A stretch of DNA of 64,000 nucleotides, from the NCBI GenBank assembly GCA_029856145.1, contig JAHQWK010000012.1:62001-126000 (forward strand), in the 5' to 3' direction. The translations under genes were made by a program, and so were the position numbers. This DNA comes from Promethearchaeia archaeon (GTDB lineage: Archaea > Asgardarchaeota > Lokiarchaeia > Sigyniarchaeales > SOKP01). The notes under the pieces were generated by a model, which worked only from the letters and a program-made list of their open reading frames with translations, had not been told where the DNA came from and did no database searches. Of the stretch, positions 1 through 8,786 are shown piece by piece; the stretch's first letter is position 1; each line of letters opens with the position of its first letter.

Positions 1-34
1 TTTTCATAGTTTTTTCATCAATATTTAATTGCAT
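1..34 (-). CDS. possible start of a gene running off the left edge
   Basis: An ATG on the minus strand opens a frame of 11 codons (MQLNIDEKTMK) that continues past the window edge. It lies divergent to the Fe-S protein gene, and the roughly 70 bases between the two starts are AT-rich as expected for a shared promoter region. Too little is present to identify a product, and it may be chance. Confidence 0.25.
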   Translation of the reverse strand, partial: MQLNIDEKTMK

Positions 35-105
35 TTAAAAAAGTATATGATGAATATTATTTTAATTATTTTTTTAAATTAAAAAGCAGTTTTAGGAAAA
101 TTGAA

Positions 106-1200
106 ATGATCAATGAAGAATTGGATATATATCGACATTTACAAAAACATTTAGATCAATTCCCAATAGGTTATCCTGCAACTACAACTGGAATTGAATT
201 AAAAGTTTTAAAACATCTTTTTACTGAAAAAGAAGCGATTATTGCTACAAAATTAAGTTGGTCATATGATCCACTTGAGAATATCTATCTCCGAGTTAAA
301 GATGTGGAAATTTCATCTGAGCAATTGGAACTAATACTTAATGATATGGTTAACAAAGGAACAATTAAATATAAAATTGAAAATGGCAAAAAACTATATG
401 CAAATATTCCACTTGTAGTTGGAATGTTTGAATATCAAGTAAATAAGCTTACAAAAGAATTCTTAGAAGATTTTGAAGAATATTTAATGACTTCTTTTGG
501 TGCTGAATTAGTAGGGACAAAAATCTTTCAATTTCGCACGATTCCTATAGAACAAGGCATTAAACATGATCAATACATAGCAAATTATAATGAAATTAAA
601 CAAGTCATTGAAAACATTGAAGAACCAATTGGAGTAACAAATTGCCTTTGTCGCCAAGGTAAAGAACTTATTGGAGATCCATGTAAGAAAACATCACTCA
701 AAGAAACATGTTTTTATTTTGGGAAAACAGGACAATTATTTATAAATGAAGGATGGGCACGTGCAATAAGTAAAAAAGAAGCTCTTCAAATTTTAAAAAA
801 AGCAGAAATTGATGGCCTAGTACTCCAATCTGAAAATACAATAAATCCTGAATTCCTCTGTAGTTGTTGTGGATGTTGCTGTGAGATCTTAGCAAGATTA
901 AAGTTTATACCTCGTCCATCCAGAATAATAACAAGTAATTATTATGCGGAAATCGATAATGATTTATGCGTAGGATGCGGAACTTGTGTAGATAGATGTC
1001 ATCTTAATTCTATAAAACTTGTTGATAATATAGCCAAAATAAATCTTAAACGATGTATTGGATGTGGCGTATGTGTTCCAACTTGTACGGAACAAGCTAT
1101 TCAACTGAAGAAAAAAGAGGACGAAATAATTCCTCCCCAAAACCCTGAAGAACTCTATACAAAGATTATGGATAAGAAACAGCAACTAAGAAAAAAATAA
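106..1200 (+). CDS. 4Fe-4S ferredoxin-domain protein with N-terminal winged-helix-like region
   Basis: This 364-residue protein has a helical N-terminal third (about residues 20-100) that reads like a winged helix. The middle is cysteine-rich (C180, C182, C193, C202), followed by an unusual dense run CSCCGCCC at 252-259. The C terminus is a two-cluster ferredoxin with C288/C291/C294/C298 and C317/C320/C323/C327, each a CxxCxxCxxxC motif. The ferredoxin should carry two [4Fe-4S] clusters, and the extra cysteines suggest a further metal site. AGGA lies about ten bases before the ATG. The family is common in anaerobic archaea with no assigned reaction that I know. A redox or redox-sensing role is inference. 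Confidence 0.85.
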   Translation: MINEELDIYRHLQKHLDQFPIGYPATTTGIELKVLKHLFTEKEAIIATKLSWSYDPLENIYLRVKDVEISSEQLELILNDMVNKGTIKYKIENGKKLYANIPLVVGMFEYQVNKLTKEFLEDFEEYLMTSFGAELVGTKIFQFRTIPIEQGIKHDQYIANYNEIKQVIENIEEPIGVTNCLCRQGKELIGDPCKKTSLKETCFYFGKTGQLFINEGWARAISKKEALQILKKAEIDGLVLQSENTINPEFLCSCCGCCCEILARLKFIPRPSRIITSNYYAEIDNDLCVGCGTCVDRCHLNSIKLVDNIAKINLKRCIGCGVCVPTCTEQAIQLKKKEDEIIPPQNPEELYTKIMDKKQQLRKK

Positions 1201-1237
1201 ATGAATAATAAATGAATCAATGCCTTAACAAAAGGTA

Positions 1238-2065
1238 TTATTTAGAGCCAAATGCAAAAATTACAGATTTCTGAAAAATATATTCTCCTTCTTTTTTAAA
1301 AGTTTCAACCCCTTGAGGTAAGATGTTTTTCTTAAGATCATTAAGCTTATTGGGATCATGATTTAGGGTATATCTCATTATCCACGCGGAATTTTCCATT
1401 ATTTCCCACCATTCCTCAATAGATTTATAAATTATTTGAAAATCTTTCGAAAAAATTCTTATCTTGTTAAACCCTGCGTCTTCCATAATTAATTTAAACC
1501 CTTCAACTGACTCTTTGCTATAACTGATGGATATGTTCTCAATTTCATCAAGTTTTTTAATATTTTTATATATGAGATATTTTTGGAATAATCCTCTTGC
1601 GGTTTCTATATCTTGTTGGTATGCCCATGTACTAAAAGCAGCTTCTCCTCCTGGTTTTAATACTCTAAAAATTTCTTTCATTTTTGCATTTTTATCGATA
1701 AATCGATTACTTTCAAAATCAAAGACATCACTAAATCCTATGAATCCACAAAAAATGTTGTCAAAACTATTATTTTCGAACTTTAGATTGGTTGCATCCA
1801 TAATCTGGAATTTTACATTTTCTATAGCAATATCTTTAAATTTATTTCTTGCTTGGGATATTTTATTCCCATTTTTATCAATACCAAATAATTGACAATT
1901 CTCACCCAAATTTTCAGCAACCGCAACTAAACAAGCCCCACCTCCTGTACCAACATCAAGTATCTTTCCATCAAGTGTTAGAGTTGCTAATTTTACTAAT
2001 TCTTTAGCAAAATCGGACCAATAATTTACGCTTACAGTTGACAAAGAGTTAGTTTCTTTTTTCAT
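1238..2065 (-). CDS. class I SAM-dependent methyltransferase (UbiE/Methyltransf_11-like)
   Basis: The 275-residue protein has a Rossmann-fold methyltransferase core. Motif I, LDVGTGGGACLVAV, is near residue 38; an acidic residue follows in FGIDKNG; motif II/III is around residues 85-110 (MDATNLKFENNSFDNIFC); and FRVLKPGGEAAFSTW is at about 137-151. This arrangement matches small-molecule methyltransferases of the UbiE type, but the substrate cannot be read from sequence. The C-terminal 100 residues look like a variable substrate cap. It is a single gene, convergent with the Fe-S protein and followed upstream by the threonine dehydrogenase gene on the same strand. Confidence 0.85.
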   Translation of the reverse strand: MKKETNSLSTVSVNYWSDFAKELVKLATLTLDGKILDVGTGGGACLVAVAENLGENCQLFGIDKNGNKISQARNKFKDIAIENVKFQIMDATNLKFENNSFDNIFCGFIGFSDVFDFESNRFIDKNAKMKEIFRVLKPGGEAAFSTWAYQQDIETARGLFQKYLIYKNIKKLDEIENISISYSKESVEGFKLIMEDAGFNKIRIFSKDFQIIYKSIEEWWEIMENSAWIMRYTLNHDPNKLNDLKKNILPQGVETFKKEGEYIFQKSVIFAFGSK

Positions 2066-2116
2066 TTATTCGATTTTTCGTTGATTTCATTAAATAAATT
2101 AAAACTAAAAAAAAGT

Positions 2117-3076
2117 CTATAATCGTTTTTTACTTAATATTTCGATCATATCTTTTGTCATCGCTTCAAGGTCGTACTCCGGATTCCAGCCCCATTCTTC
2201 TCGAGCAAGCGAATCGTCAATTGTTTTAGGCCAAGAATCGGCAATTGCTTGTCTAAAGTCTGGCTTATACTCAATTTTAAATTCAGGAATATGTTTCTTG
2301 ATCTCTGCTGCGATCTCACCAGCGGAAAAACTTATCCCAGTTAAATTGTAAACTCGGCGTTTTAATTTTGAATTATCTGCTTCTAAAAGATCTATCATAC
2401 ACTTGTTACAATCTGGCATAAATAACATAGGTAATACAGTATCTTCTCTTAGAAAACATGTATATTTTTTGTTTTTGATAGCTTCATAGAAAATCTCCAC
2501 AGCGTAGTCAGTGGTTCCGCCTCCGGGTAAGGTTTCACTGCTTATTATACCTGGTAATCTCATGGATCTTATATCAAGATTGTATTTATTGTAATAATAT
2601 TCTGCTAAGAGTTCTCCCGCAACTTTGGTTATACCATACATCGTAGTCGGTTGTAGCACCGTAATATTAGGAGTATTCTCTCTGGGGGTTGTAGGACCAA
2701 AAGCAGCTATAGAGCTAGGCCAAATGACTCTATCAATTTTGTAACTTCTCGCAACTTCTAGAACATTAATTAACCCATTTAGATTTATATCCCACGCTGT
2801 TTGAGGCATTTTCTCTCCTGTAGCTGATAAAATTGAAGCCATGTGAAAGATTGTGTCAATTTCATACTCAAAAATAACTTTGGCTATAGAATTCTTGTCT
2901 AAAGCATCCAAATAGATGATTGGTCCCGATTTTTTAATAGCTTCGGGAAGTGGTGTTCTCCTACCAGTAGCTATTACATTTTCTCCACCATATTTTTTTC
3001 TTAACGCTGGAACAAGTTCACTCCCAATTTGACCTGCAGCACCTATTACAAGTATTTTTCTACTCATATTCATCAA
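2117..3076 (-). CDS. tdh: L-threonine 3-dehydrogenase, SDR type
   Basis: The 319-residue protein is an extended short-chain dehydrogenase/epimerase. The NAD-binding GAAGQIGSEL lies near residues 13-22, and the catalytic Ser and Tyr-x-x-x-Lys appear as WPSSIAAFG and MYGITKVAGE. The motifs LPGGGTTDYA and PMLFMPDC are typical of the SDR-type threonine dehydrogenase rather than the zinc-dependent MDR type. It would oxidise L-threonine to 2-amino-3-ketobutyrate with NAD. The next gene, transcribed divergently, is the CoA ligase that cleaves this product to glycine and acetyl-CoA, which strongly supports the assignment. The start is uncertain between two methionines (MMNMSRK). Confidence 0.88.
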   Translation of the reverse strand: MMNMSRKILVIGAAGQIGSELVPALRKKYGGENVIATGRRTPLPEAIKKSGPIIYLDALDKNSIAKVIFEYEIDTIFHMASILSATGEKMPQTAWDINLNGLINVLEVARSYKIDRVIWPSSIAAFGPTTPRENTPNITVLQPTTMYGITKVAGELLAEYYYNKYNLDIRSMRLPGIISSETLPGGGTTDYAVEIFYEAIKNKKYTCFLREDTVLPMLFMPDCNKCMIDLLEADNSKLKRRVYNLTGISFSAGEIAAEIKKHIPEFKIEYKPDFRQAIADSWPKTIDDSLAREEWGWNPEYDLEAMTKDMIEILSKKRL

Positions 3077-3187
3077 CTTTCATATTCATAATTCTAAGTA
3101 AATATAATGACATTCATAATTCACCCAATTAAAAAAGGTTTATCCATTTTTAACCCTTTTATTTCTTATAGGAAAAACTAATATAGG

Positions 3188-3200
3188 TTTCTATATACAC
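3188..3200 (+). promoter_or_regulatory. TATA-like promoter element for the 2-amino-3-ketobutyrate CoA ligase gene
   Basis: The element TTTCTATATACAC lies in the 173-base divergent region between the threonine dehydrogenase and ligase genes. Its core would place transcription start about 26 bases downstream, near 3220, giving a leader of about 30 bases. That leader contains AAGGTGAT at 3239-3246, a strong ribosome-binding match three bases before the ATG. Confidence 0.45.
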
Positions 3201-3249
3201 TTAATTTATTAATTTACTCACATATTTCAAAAAAATTTAAGGTGATATT

Positions 3250-4437
3250 ATGAAAAGAGATCCGGTCGCTTTTCTTGCTTCGGATATGATCGAATTAAGG
3301 AAAAACAATCTGGAATGGATTATTAGATATTTAGAAGGAGGTTCTAAGCCACACTGCATTGTAAATGGAAAAGAAGTCTTAATGCTTAATACTAACAACT
3401 ATCTTGGTTTAGCAACACATCCAAAAATAATTCAAGCAGCAATTGATGCTACAAAAAAATATGGTGCTGGTGCTGGTGCTGTTCCAGTTATCGCGGGTTC
3501 TTTTGATTTAACTAAGCAATTCGAAGAAAAATTTGCTGAATTTAAAGAAGTAGAAGCATCTATTCTTTGTCAAACTGGATTTGCTGTTAATTCAGGGTTA
3601 ATTCCCATGTTAGTTGGTAAGCCCGATATGGTTGTTTCAGATGAATTGAATCATGGATCTATTATTGATGGTGTTAGATTGTCTGGTGCTAAACGTATTA
3701 TTTATAAACATTGTGATGTGGGAGATTTAGAAAGACAATTAAAAGAAACGGAGAAAGTGGGTGCTAGAAGAATTTGTATAATTACTGACGGTGTTTTTAG
3801 TATGGATGGTGATATAGCACCACTAGATGATATCACTAAGGTTGCTGAAGATTTTGGAGCTATGATCTTCGTTGATGACTGTCATGGAGAGGGAGTGCTT
3901 GGAGAAGGAAGGGGTATTGTAGCTCATTTTAACCTACAAGGAAAAGTTCATGTAGAAGGTGGGTCAATGAGTAAAGGATTTGGAGTTTTTGGAGGAACAG
4001 TTGCGGGTTCAAAAGATTTAATTGAGTTTTGTGCGAATAAAAGTAGGACATATCTGCTTAGCACAGCACATCCCCCTGGTGTTGTAGCAGCTAATAAAGC
4101 TTCTATTGAGGTTGTTGAGAATGAACCAGAGCATGTAAAAAGAGTATGGGAACATACTAATTACTTTAAAAAGGAGGTTCAGAGTATGGGTTACAATACA
4201 GGAAACTCACAAACACCTATCATTCCATTAATCATTGGTGATCCTGGTAAAGCCCAAGAGCTCGCTAGAATTCTTTTTGAAGAAGAAAACATATACGGAA
4301 CACCAATAGTATTTCCAATGGTGGCAAGAGAATTATCACGAATACGAGTTCAGATGAACGCATTACTAACTAAAGAAGATTTATCTCTGGCATTAAGTGC
4401 TATAGAAAAAGTTGGAAAAAAGTTAGATGTTATATAA
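3250..4437 (+). CDS. kbl: glycine C-acetyltransferase (2-amino-3-ketobutyrate CoA ligase)
   Basis: This 395-residue PLP enzyme belongs to the alpha-oxoamine synthase family. Visible features are NNYLGLATHPK near 49-59, the cofactor-binding FVDDCHGEGVLG at 207-218, and the PLP lysine K242 in GSMSKGFGVFGG. Length matches the family (about 395-400). The reaction is 2-amino-3-ketobutyrate plus CoA to glycine plus acetyl-CoA. Together with the divergent dehydrogenase it forms a complete threonine-to-glycine and acetyl-CoA route; acetyl-CoA can be used for ATP by the ADP-forming synthetase farther along. Serine palmitoyltransferase and KAPA synthase are relatives, but the neighbour favours KBL. Confidence 0.92.
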   Translation: MKRDPVAFLASDMIELRKNNLEWIIRYLEGGSKPHCIVNGKEVLMLNTNNYLGLATHPKIIQAAIDATKKYGAGAGAVPVIAGSFDLTKQFEEKFAEFKEVEASILCQTGFAVNSGLIPMLVGKPDMVVSDELNHGSIIDGVRLSGAKRIIYKHCDVGDLERQLKETEKVGARRICIITDGVFSMDGDIAPLDDITKVAEDFGAMIFVDDCHGEGVLGEGRGIVAHFNLQGKVHVEGGSMSKGFGVFGGTVAGSKDLIEFCANKSRTYLLSTAHPPGVVAANKASIEVVENEPEHVKRVWEHTNYFKKEVQSMGYNTGNSQTPIIPLIIGDPGKAQELARILFEEENIYGTPIVFPMVARELSRIRVQMNALLTKEDLSLALSAIEKVGKKLDVI

Positions 4438-4469
4438 TTTTCCTTAATTTTTTTTTATTATTTTTTAGA
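4438..4469. terminator. T-rich convergent terminator region
   Basis: Between the stop of the CoA ligase gene and the stop of the convergent PK_C-like gene lie 32 bases rich in T on the plus strand, including runs of nine and six T. Archaeal transcription ends at such U-tracts without needing a hairpin. The region could serve the plus-strand gene; the minus strand has the weaker signal. Confidence 0.4.
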
Positions 4470-5054
4470 TTATAGAGGTTTAGCTAAAATAGCTTTAACT
4501 CTAAGTTGATCAAAGAAACTAGTAGGCATTGGTTTGATCCAGCAAACTGTATCTGCTCCACGTCCAGTGCCACCTATAGAAATCACATCTTTCTCTAAAT
4601 CTTTTATCAATCCCGCATCAGCAGCCATACTCACAATTTCCATACAAACTTTAACACCCTGACTAAAGTTGGTTCTAAGATATTTGGCCAAAATTTCAAC
4701 AGGCGACCACTGATTCAAGGATTTACGCATACTCCTCTCAATACCTGCCATAGAATGAGTCCCTGAGAAAATCTTTAAACCCTGTTCTCTTAAATTTTCC
4801 ATTAAATCTTCTGAAAATTCTTGTCGATTGTTAATACCAGCAAAATAGTAAGAATGAGTAATAATTACAATATTATACTTTTTTGGATTGAAAAATTCTA
4901 ATGCTTTAGATGCAGCAGTACCTGTAGTACTAGCAATAACTATCTCTCTAATATCGAATTGATCAGCATATTTTTTAGCAATTTCTAATGCTTTACTGGT
5001 GTTATGTGGTCCACCTTTCTCAAAATAAGTGACCTCAATATTTAAATCAGCCAT
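4470..5054 (-). CDS. stand-alone pyruvate kinase C-terminal-like (PK_C) domain protein
   Basis: The 194-residue protein resembles the alpha/beta C-terminal domain of pyruvate kinase without the catalytic barrel. It has ASTTGTAASKALEFF near residues 42-56 and the strand-loop elements FSGTHSMAGIERS and ISIGGTGRGADT. Families of free-standing PK_C domains are widespread in archaea; their ligand and function are not established as far as I know. The glycine-rich segments suggest binding of a phosphorylated effector (inference). The gene is convergent with the CoA ligase gene and divergent from the transporter gene. Confidence 0.75.
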   Translation of the reverse strand: MADLNIEVTYFEKGGPHNTSKALEIAKKYADQFDIREIVIASTTGTAASKALEFFNPKKYNIVIITHSYYFAGINNRQEFSEDLMENLREQGLKIFSGTHSMAGIERSMRKSLNQWSPVEILAKYLRTNFSQGVKVCMEIVSMAADAGLIKDLEKDVISIGGTGRGADTVCWIKPMPTSFFDQLRVKAILAKPL

Positions 5055-5165
5055 ATTCTATCAAATTTCTTAATTTTTAATATTAAAAATAGTATTTTTT
5101 TTCTTAAGTTAAAATATGATTCTAATTAAATGAATTTTATTGAGATATTGTTATTTTATATAAGA

Positions 5166-5174
5166 TTTATATAG
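5166..5174 (+). promoter_or_regulatory. TATA-like promoter element for the GPH transporter gene
   Basis: TTTATATAG lies in the 194-base divergent gap. It would direct a start near 5195, giving a leader of about 50 bases with AGGGA about eight bases before the transporter ATG. The assignment is based on motif and distance only. Confidence 0.35.
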
Positions 5175-5248
5175 TTTTAAAAAGATCAAAATCTAAATAC
5201 ATTTAATCATAATTTATTGTAAATTTAATTATAAACTAGGGATATTAC

Positions 5249-6664
5249 ATGAGTGAAAGAAAATTATCTTTAAAAGAAAGAATATTATTTGGTACGAGCG
5301 CCTTCCCGGATCAATTGACTTATCAAGCATTTACCATCTATGTCTTTACGTTTTATTTTGCAGTTGTAGGTTTATCAATGCTTGAAATGTGGCTCGGATT
5401 CGTTCTATGGGGTGTTTGGAACATGTTTAATGACCCTCTTTTAGGTGCATTAAGTGAAAAAACAAAACAGAAAGGTAAATTGGGAAAAAGAAAGTTTTAT
5501 TTATTGATATCTTTTTTCCCTTTAGCATTAATAATGATTTTTCTTTTTACTGTACCTGCTGATTTTAAGTTCTGGTATTTTTTGTTCATTATATTTACTT
5601 TTGAATTCTTTTATACAATGTTTTCAGTAAATACAAACGCCATTTTCCCTGAAATGTTTCCAACAGAAAAACAGAGAGGGGATGTAAATGTATTTATAAA
5701 AAGTTTTACTATGATTGCAGTAATTTTGGCATCTCTTATTCCTACTATTATTGTTTCTCCTTTAGTTCCAACACTTGATCCTCTAGACCCAGGTTACCCA
5801 GCAGAAGTTGCTCTCATTCAATCTAATTATATTATTGCAGGTTTAATTATGGGCATAATAGTTTTGATTATGGCAGTATTATTCATTTTCTTTGGTATAA
5901 AAGAAAAAGAAGAACAATTGAGTGATTTTGAAAAGAGACCAGGATTTTTTAAATCTATAAAACTGACTTTCTCAAACAAGACTTTTATAAAATTTACCTT
6001 TGGAAATATGTTAATTTGGTATTGTTTTAATATATTATTAACAGTATTTCCTCTCTACTCGGTTTATGTACTTGGAAGAACTGAAGGTGCTTTTTTAATT
6101 GGAGTAACATTGATGCTAGCACTTCTATCTGCTGCACTACTTATGCCTATTCAAGCTAGGATTAGAAAGAAATTCGGGACTCGTAAAGGATTAATGATGG
6201 GGATGGGTATATGGATTATCACTTTATTTCCATTAATCTTTTTATCTAATAATGATATTAGTAGGACATTATCTATGGTCATTTTTATTACAATAGGTTT
6301 CGGGTTATCAGCTGCGCTATTTTTTATCGATTTAATTCATGGTGATGTTATTGATCAAGACGCTCTTAAATTTGGCGTAAAAAGGGCTGCTAGCTATTAT
6401 GGTGTAAATGCTTTTATTCACAGATTTTCAATGATTCTTGGTATCACCACTATTGCGCCTATATTCGCAGGAGCAGGATGGAGTACCTATACACCTATTC
6501 CATCTGACCCATTTTTAATTGACCTTGGCTTAAAAGCATTAATGTTTCTATTTCCCACATTAGCACTTATAGGATCAATTCTTATCTTTAAATCTTACGA
6601 TTTGCATGGTGTAAAGCTCAAAGAAATGAGACAGGAATTAGATAAACATCCTGAATTACATTAA
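5249..6664 (+). CDS. MFS transporter of the glycoside-pentoside-hexuronide (GPH) cation symporter family
   Basis: The 471-residue integral membrane protein has about 12 hydrophobic segments. The loop WNMFNDPLLGALSEKTK near residues 55-72 matches the GPH/MelB signature (conserved Asn-Asp-Pro and a following charged loop), and the sequence after the sixth helix has the usual cytoplasmic linker (IKEKEEQLSDFEKR). Family members move sugars or other small organic solutes with Na+ or H+. The substrate is unknown here. Its convergent neighbours are a beta-keto acid cleavage enzyme and a hydroxyacyl-CoA dehydrogenase-like protein, so a carboxylic or betaine-like substrate is possible but unproven. 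Confidence 0.85.
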   Translation: MSERKLSLKERILFGTSAFPDQLTYQAFTIYVFTFYFAVVGLSMLEMWLGFVLWGVWNMFNDPLLGALSEKTKQKGKLGKRKFYLLISFFPLALIMIFLFTVPADFKFWYFLFIIFTFEFFYTMFSVNTNAIFPEMFPTEKQRGDVNVFIKSFTMIAVILASLIPTIIVSPLVPTLDPLDPGYPAEVALIQSNYIIAGLIMGIIVLIMAVLFIFFGIKEKEEQLSDFEKRPGFFKSIKLTFSNKTFIKFTFGNMLIWYCFNILLTVFPLYSVYVLGRTEGAFLIGVTLMLALLSAALLMPIQARIRKKFGTRKGLMMGMGIWIITLFPLIFLSNNDISRTLSMVIFITIGFGLSAALFFIDLIHGDVIDQDALKFGVKRAASYYGVNAFIHRFSMILGITTIAPIFAGAGWSTYTPIPSDPFLIDLGLKALMFLFPTLALIGSILIFKSYDLHGVKLKEMRQELDKHPELH

Positions 6665-6698
6665 TCTTTTTATTTATTTTTTATTTTAAAGTTTTTTT
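6665..6698. terminator. T-rich intergenic terminator between convergent genes
   Basis: The 34 bases between the stops of the transporter gene and the convergent cleavage-enzyme gene are almost entirely T on the plus strand, ending in a run of eight T. This fits an archaeal U-tract terminator for the transporter transcript. Confidence 0.4.
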
Positions 6699-7610
6699 TT
6701 ATAATCCTAGTTTTAATTTCGCTTCATCAACAGTAGCCGGCTTTCTTCCAAGTTCCTTGGCTAATCGAACCATTCTTTTTACTAATTGAGTATTACTTTC
6801 TACAAGCTCCCCTTTTTGATAATAAAGGATATCTTCAAGTCCAGTTCTTACATTTCCGCCCATACAGAGAGTAATTGTTGTCGTACGAAGATTTAATTTG
6901 CCTACTGTAACTACTTGCCAAGTAGATCCTTCAGGTAATAAATCTACCATGTTTAATAGATTTCTAATTGTTACTGGTGCACCACCCCCAATTCCTAAAA
7001 CAATACTGAAGTGTAAGGGAGGTTTAAGAACCTTAAATCTTGAGACTAATGTTTCAACATTAATAATATGACTTGTATCATATACTTCAATCTCAATACC
7101 AAACCCTTTTTTATTACAACCCTCAACGTATCTTTTGTTAAAAGAGATTGGATTATTAAAAGTATGGTTTCCATATTTTGTTTGAAATTCAAAGGTACCC
7201 GCGTTAATAGTGTGCATGTCTGGTGGAGGATCTATATTTAGAAGATTTAACCTTTCTTTAAGAGTAGGCATAACTATAGCTTGCCCGTATTTTCGCCCTT
7301 TACTACTTGTTTTAACTCCATATGCTATTTTAGCACCAATACCATTCCCTATTTGAACAATAATTGGACACTTTTCGCGTATAAGTTTGACAGTTTTATT
7401 ATAATACTTTAAATCTGGTGTATTTTGCCCATCCTCACCACGAACATGGAGATGTAATATTGAAGCACCCGCTTCATAGCATTCTAACGCGTCTTGAGCT
7501 TGTTCTTCAGGGGTGATAGGAATTGCAGGATTTGCCCATTTTCCTTGAATCCCTCCTGTAATCGCAGCAGTTATAATTACCTTCTCATCTGTCAACAAAT
7601 TAGGTTTCAT
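6699..7610 (-). CDS. beta-keto acid cleavage enzyme (BKACE; 3-keto-5-aminohexanoate cleavage enzyme family)
   Basis: The 303-residue protein is a DUF849/BKACE TIM barrel. The zinc-binding HLHVR lies at residues 53-57 after ITAAITGG, with VQIGNGIG, GIEIEVYD and LGIGGGAP in order. The family condenses a beta-keto acid with acetyl-CoA to give acetoacetate and a CoA thioester; the founding member acts in lysine fermentation and another cleaves dehydrocarnitine. It follows a hydroxyacyl-CoA dehydrogenase-like gene by 108 bases on the same strand, as expected if the dehydrogenase makes the keto substrate. The lysine-fermentation partners are not seen, so the substrate is open. Confidence 0.88.
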   Translation of the reverse strand: MKPNLLTDEKVIITAAITGGIQGKWANPAIPITPEEQAQDALECYEAGASILHLHVRGEDGQNTPDLKYYNKTVKLIREKCPIIVQIGNGIGAKIAYGVKTSSKGRKYGQAIVMPTLKERLNLLNIDPPPDMHTINAGTFEFQTKYGNHTFNNPISFNKRYVEGCNKKGFGIEIEVYDTSHIINVETLVSRFKVLKPPLHFSIVLGIGGGAPVTIRNLLNMVDLLPEGSTWQVVTVGKLNLRTTTITLCMGGNVRTGLEDILYYQKGELVESNTQLVKRMVRLAKELGRKPATVDEAKLKLGL

Positions 7611-7718
7611 AAAATTCTTACCTCTTCATTTCATAAATTCTTTTTTATTGTTCTTTAATTTTAAAATTAGCTTTTTGATGTTATTATATTATATTGGTTT
7701 GAAATAATTGGGATAATC

Positions 7719-8573
7719 TTAATATTTTGCTTTTTTTGGTTTTTTCCATGTGTAGAAACCCTTACCAGATTTCATTCCAAGATCTCCCTTTTCAACCATA
7801 TCCTTAAGTTCATCCGGGGGTTTATCTCTAGAATCACCACTTTCATGATAATAACTCATTTGAACGGCATAAACTGTGTCTAAACCAATCGCATCCATTA
7901 ATACAAAAGGCCCCATTTTCATCCCTGTAAAAGTTTTCCATGCTAAATCTATAGTTTCAATATCTGCACATCCTCCTGCCCAAATTTTAAGAGCTTCTTT
8001 TCTAGCAGCATGCCACATTCTATTGAATACAAAACCATGACATTCTTTTTTCAATATAATTGGATGACATCCAAGACTTTCAATCCATCTCTTTCCAATT
8101 TCAAATGTTTTATCGCTTGTTTTAGTACCTCGCATAATATCTGCCATTGGACGTCGAGGAATGGGGGGATAAAAATGAATATTTAAAACCTTATTTTTTC
8201 TACTTACAGCTTCTTCAATCTTAGAAACTGGAATTGAAGAACTATTAGTAGCAATTATAACATTTTTAGGAGCGCTCTTTTCAATTTGGGAGAACACTGC
8301 TTTTTTCAGTTCAATATTCTCTGGTATTGCCTCAATAGCTAAATCTGCTTCTTTAACAGCCTCTTCGATATTATTAAAATAATTAACATTATTTATTAGT
8401 TCATTTTTTTTATTTCGTTTTAGAACACCATTGATATACTTTTTTGCTTCTTCCAATATTTCTAAGTTTATATCGAAAATGCTTACATTATAATTATGTA
8501 AAGCCGTGATTGCTGCTATTTGTTTGCCCGTGAAACCAGCACCAATCACTGAGATACTTTTAATTTCTGTCAT
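7719..8573 (-). CDS. 3-hydroxyacyl-CoA dehydrogenase family protein
   Basis: This 284-residue protein has an N-terminal NAD domain with GAGFTG at residues 11-16 and D34 at the end of the second strand. ATNSSSIPVSKIEEA and the catalytic-histidine segment NIHFYPPIPRRPMADI follow, and the C-terminal helical domain ends with LGMKSGKGFYTW. Length fits 3-hydroxybutyryl-CoA dehydrogenase. The HFYPP segment differs from the usual HFFNP, so it may act on a free hydroxy acid such as carnitine instead of a CoA ester. Pairing with the downstream BKACE gene favours a hydroxy-acid to keto-acid step (inference). Confidence 0.83.
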   Translation of the reverse strand: MTEIKSISVIGAGFTGKQIAAITALHNYNVSIFDINLEILEEAKKYINGVLKRNKKNELINNVNYFNNIEEAVKEADLAIEAIPENIELKKAVFSQIEKSAPKNVIIATNSSSIPVSKIEEAVSRKNKVLNIHFYPPIPRRPMADIMRGTKTSDKTFEIGKRWIESLGCHPIILKKECHGFVFNRMWHAARKEALKIWAGGCADIETIDLAWKTFTGMKMGPFVLMDAIGLDTVYAVQMSYYHESGDSRDKPPDELKDMVEKGDLGMKSGKGFYTWKKPKKAKY

Positions 8574-8786
8574 ATTATTCTATTCTTGTATTTTTTATAT
8601 TACACTAGAGTTAGTATTGATAAAATAAGTTCCCTTAATTTATAAGGTTAAATCTGTTTTTTAATAATCTCTGGTTGGATCAGGATTGAAATTATAATTT
8701 TATAACAAAGAGCTTTAAAATATAATCTTTTTAAACTTATAAGACAATATTTAATTAAATTACTTTTAATTAGGAGATATAGAAAA

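Noticed and set aside
1527..1895. 122-residue plus-strand frame within the methyltransferase gene
   Set aside because: It is antisense to clear methyltransferase motifs and has a composition typical of reverse-complement frames.
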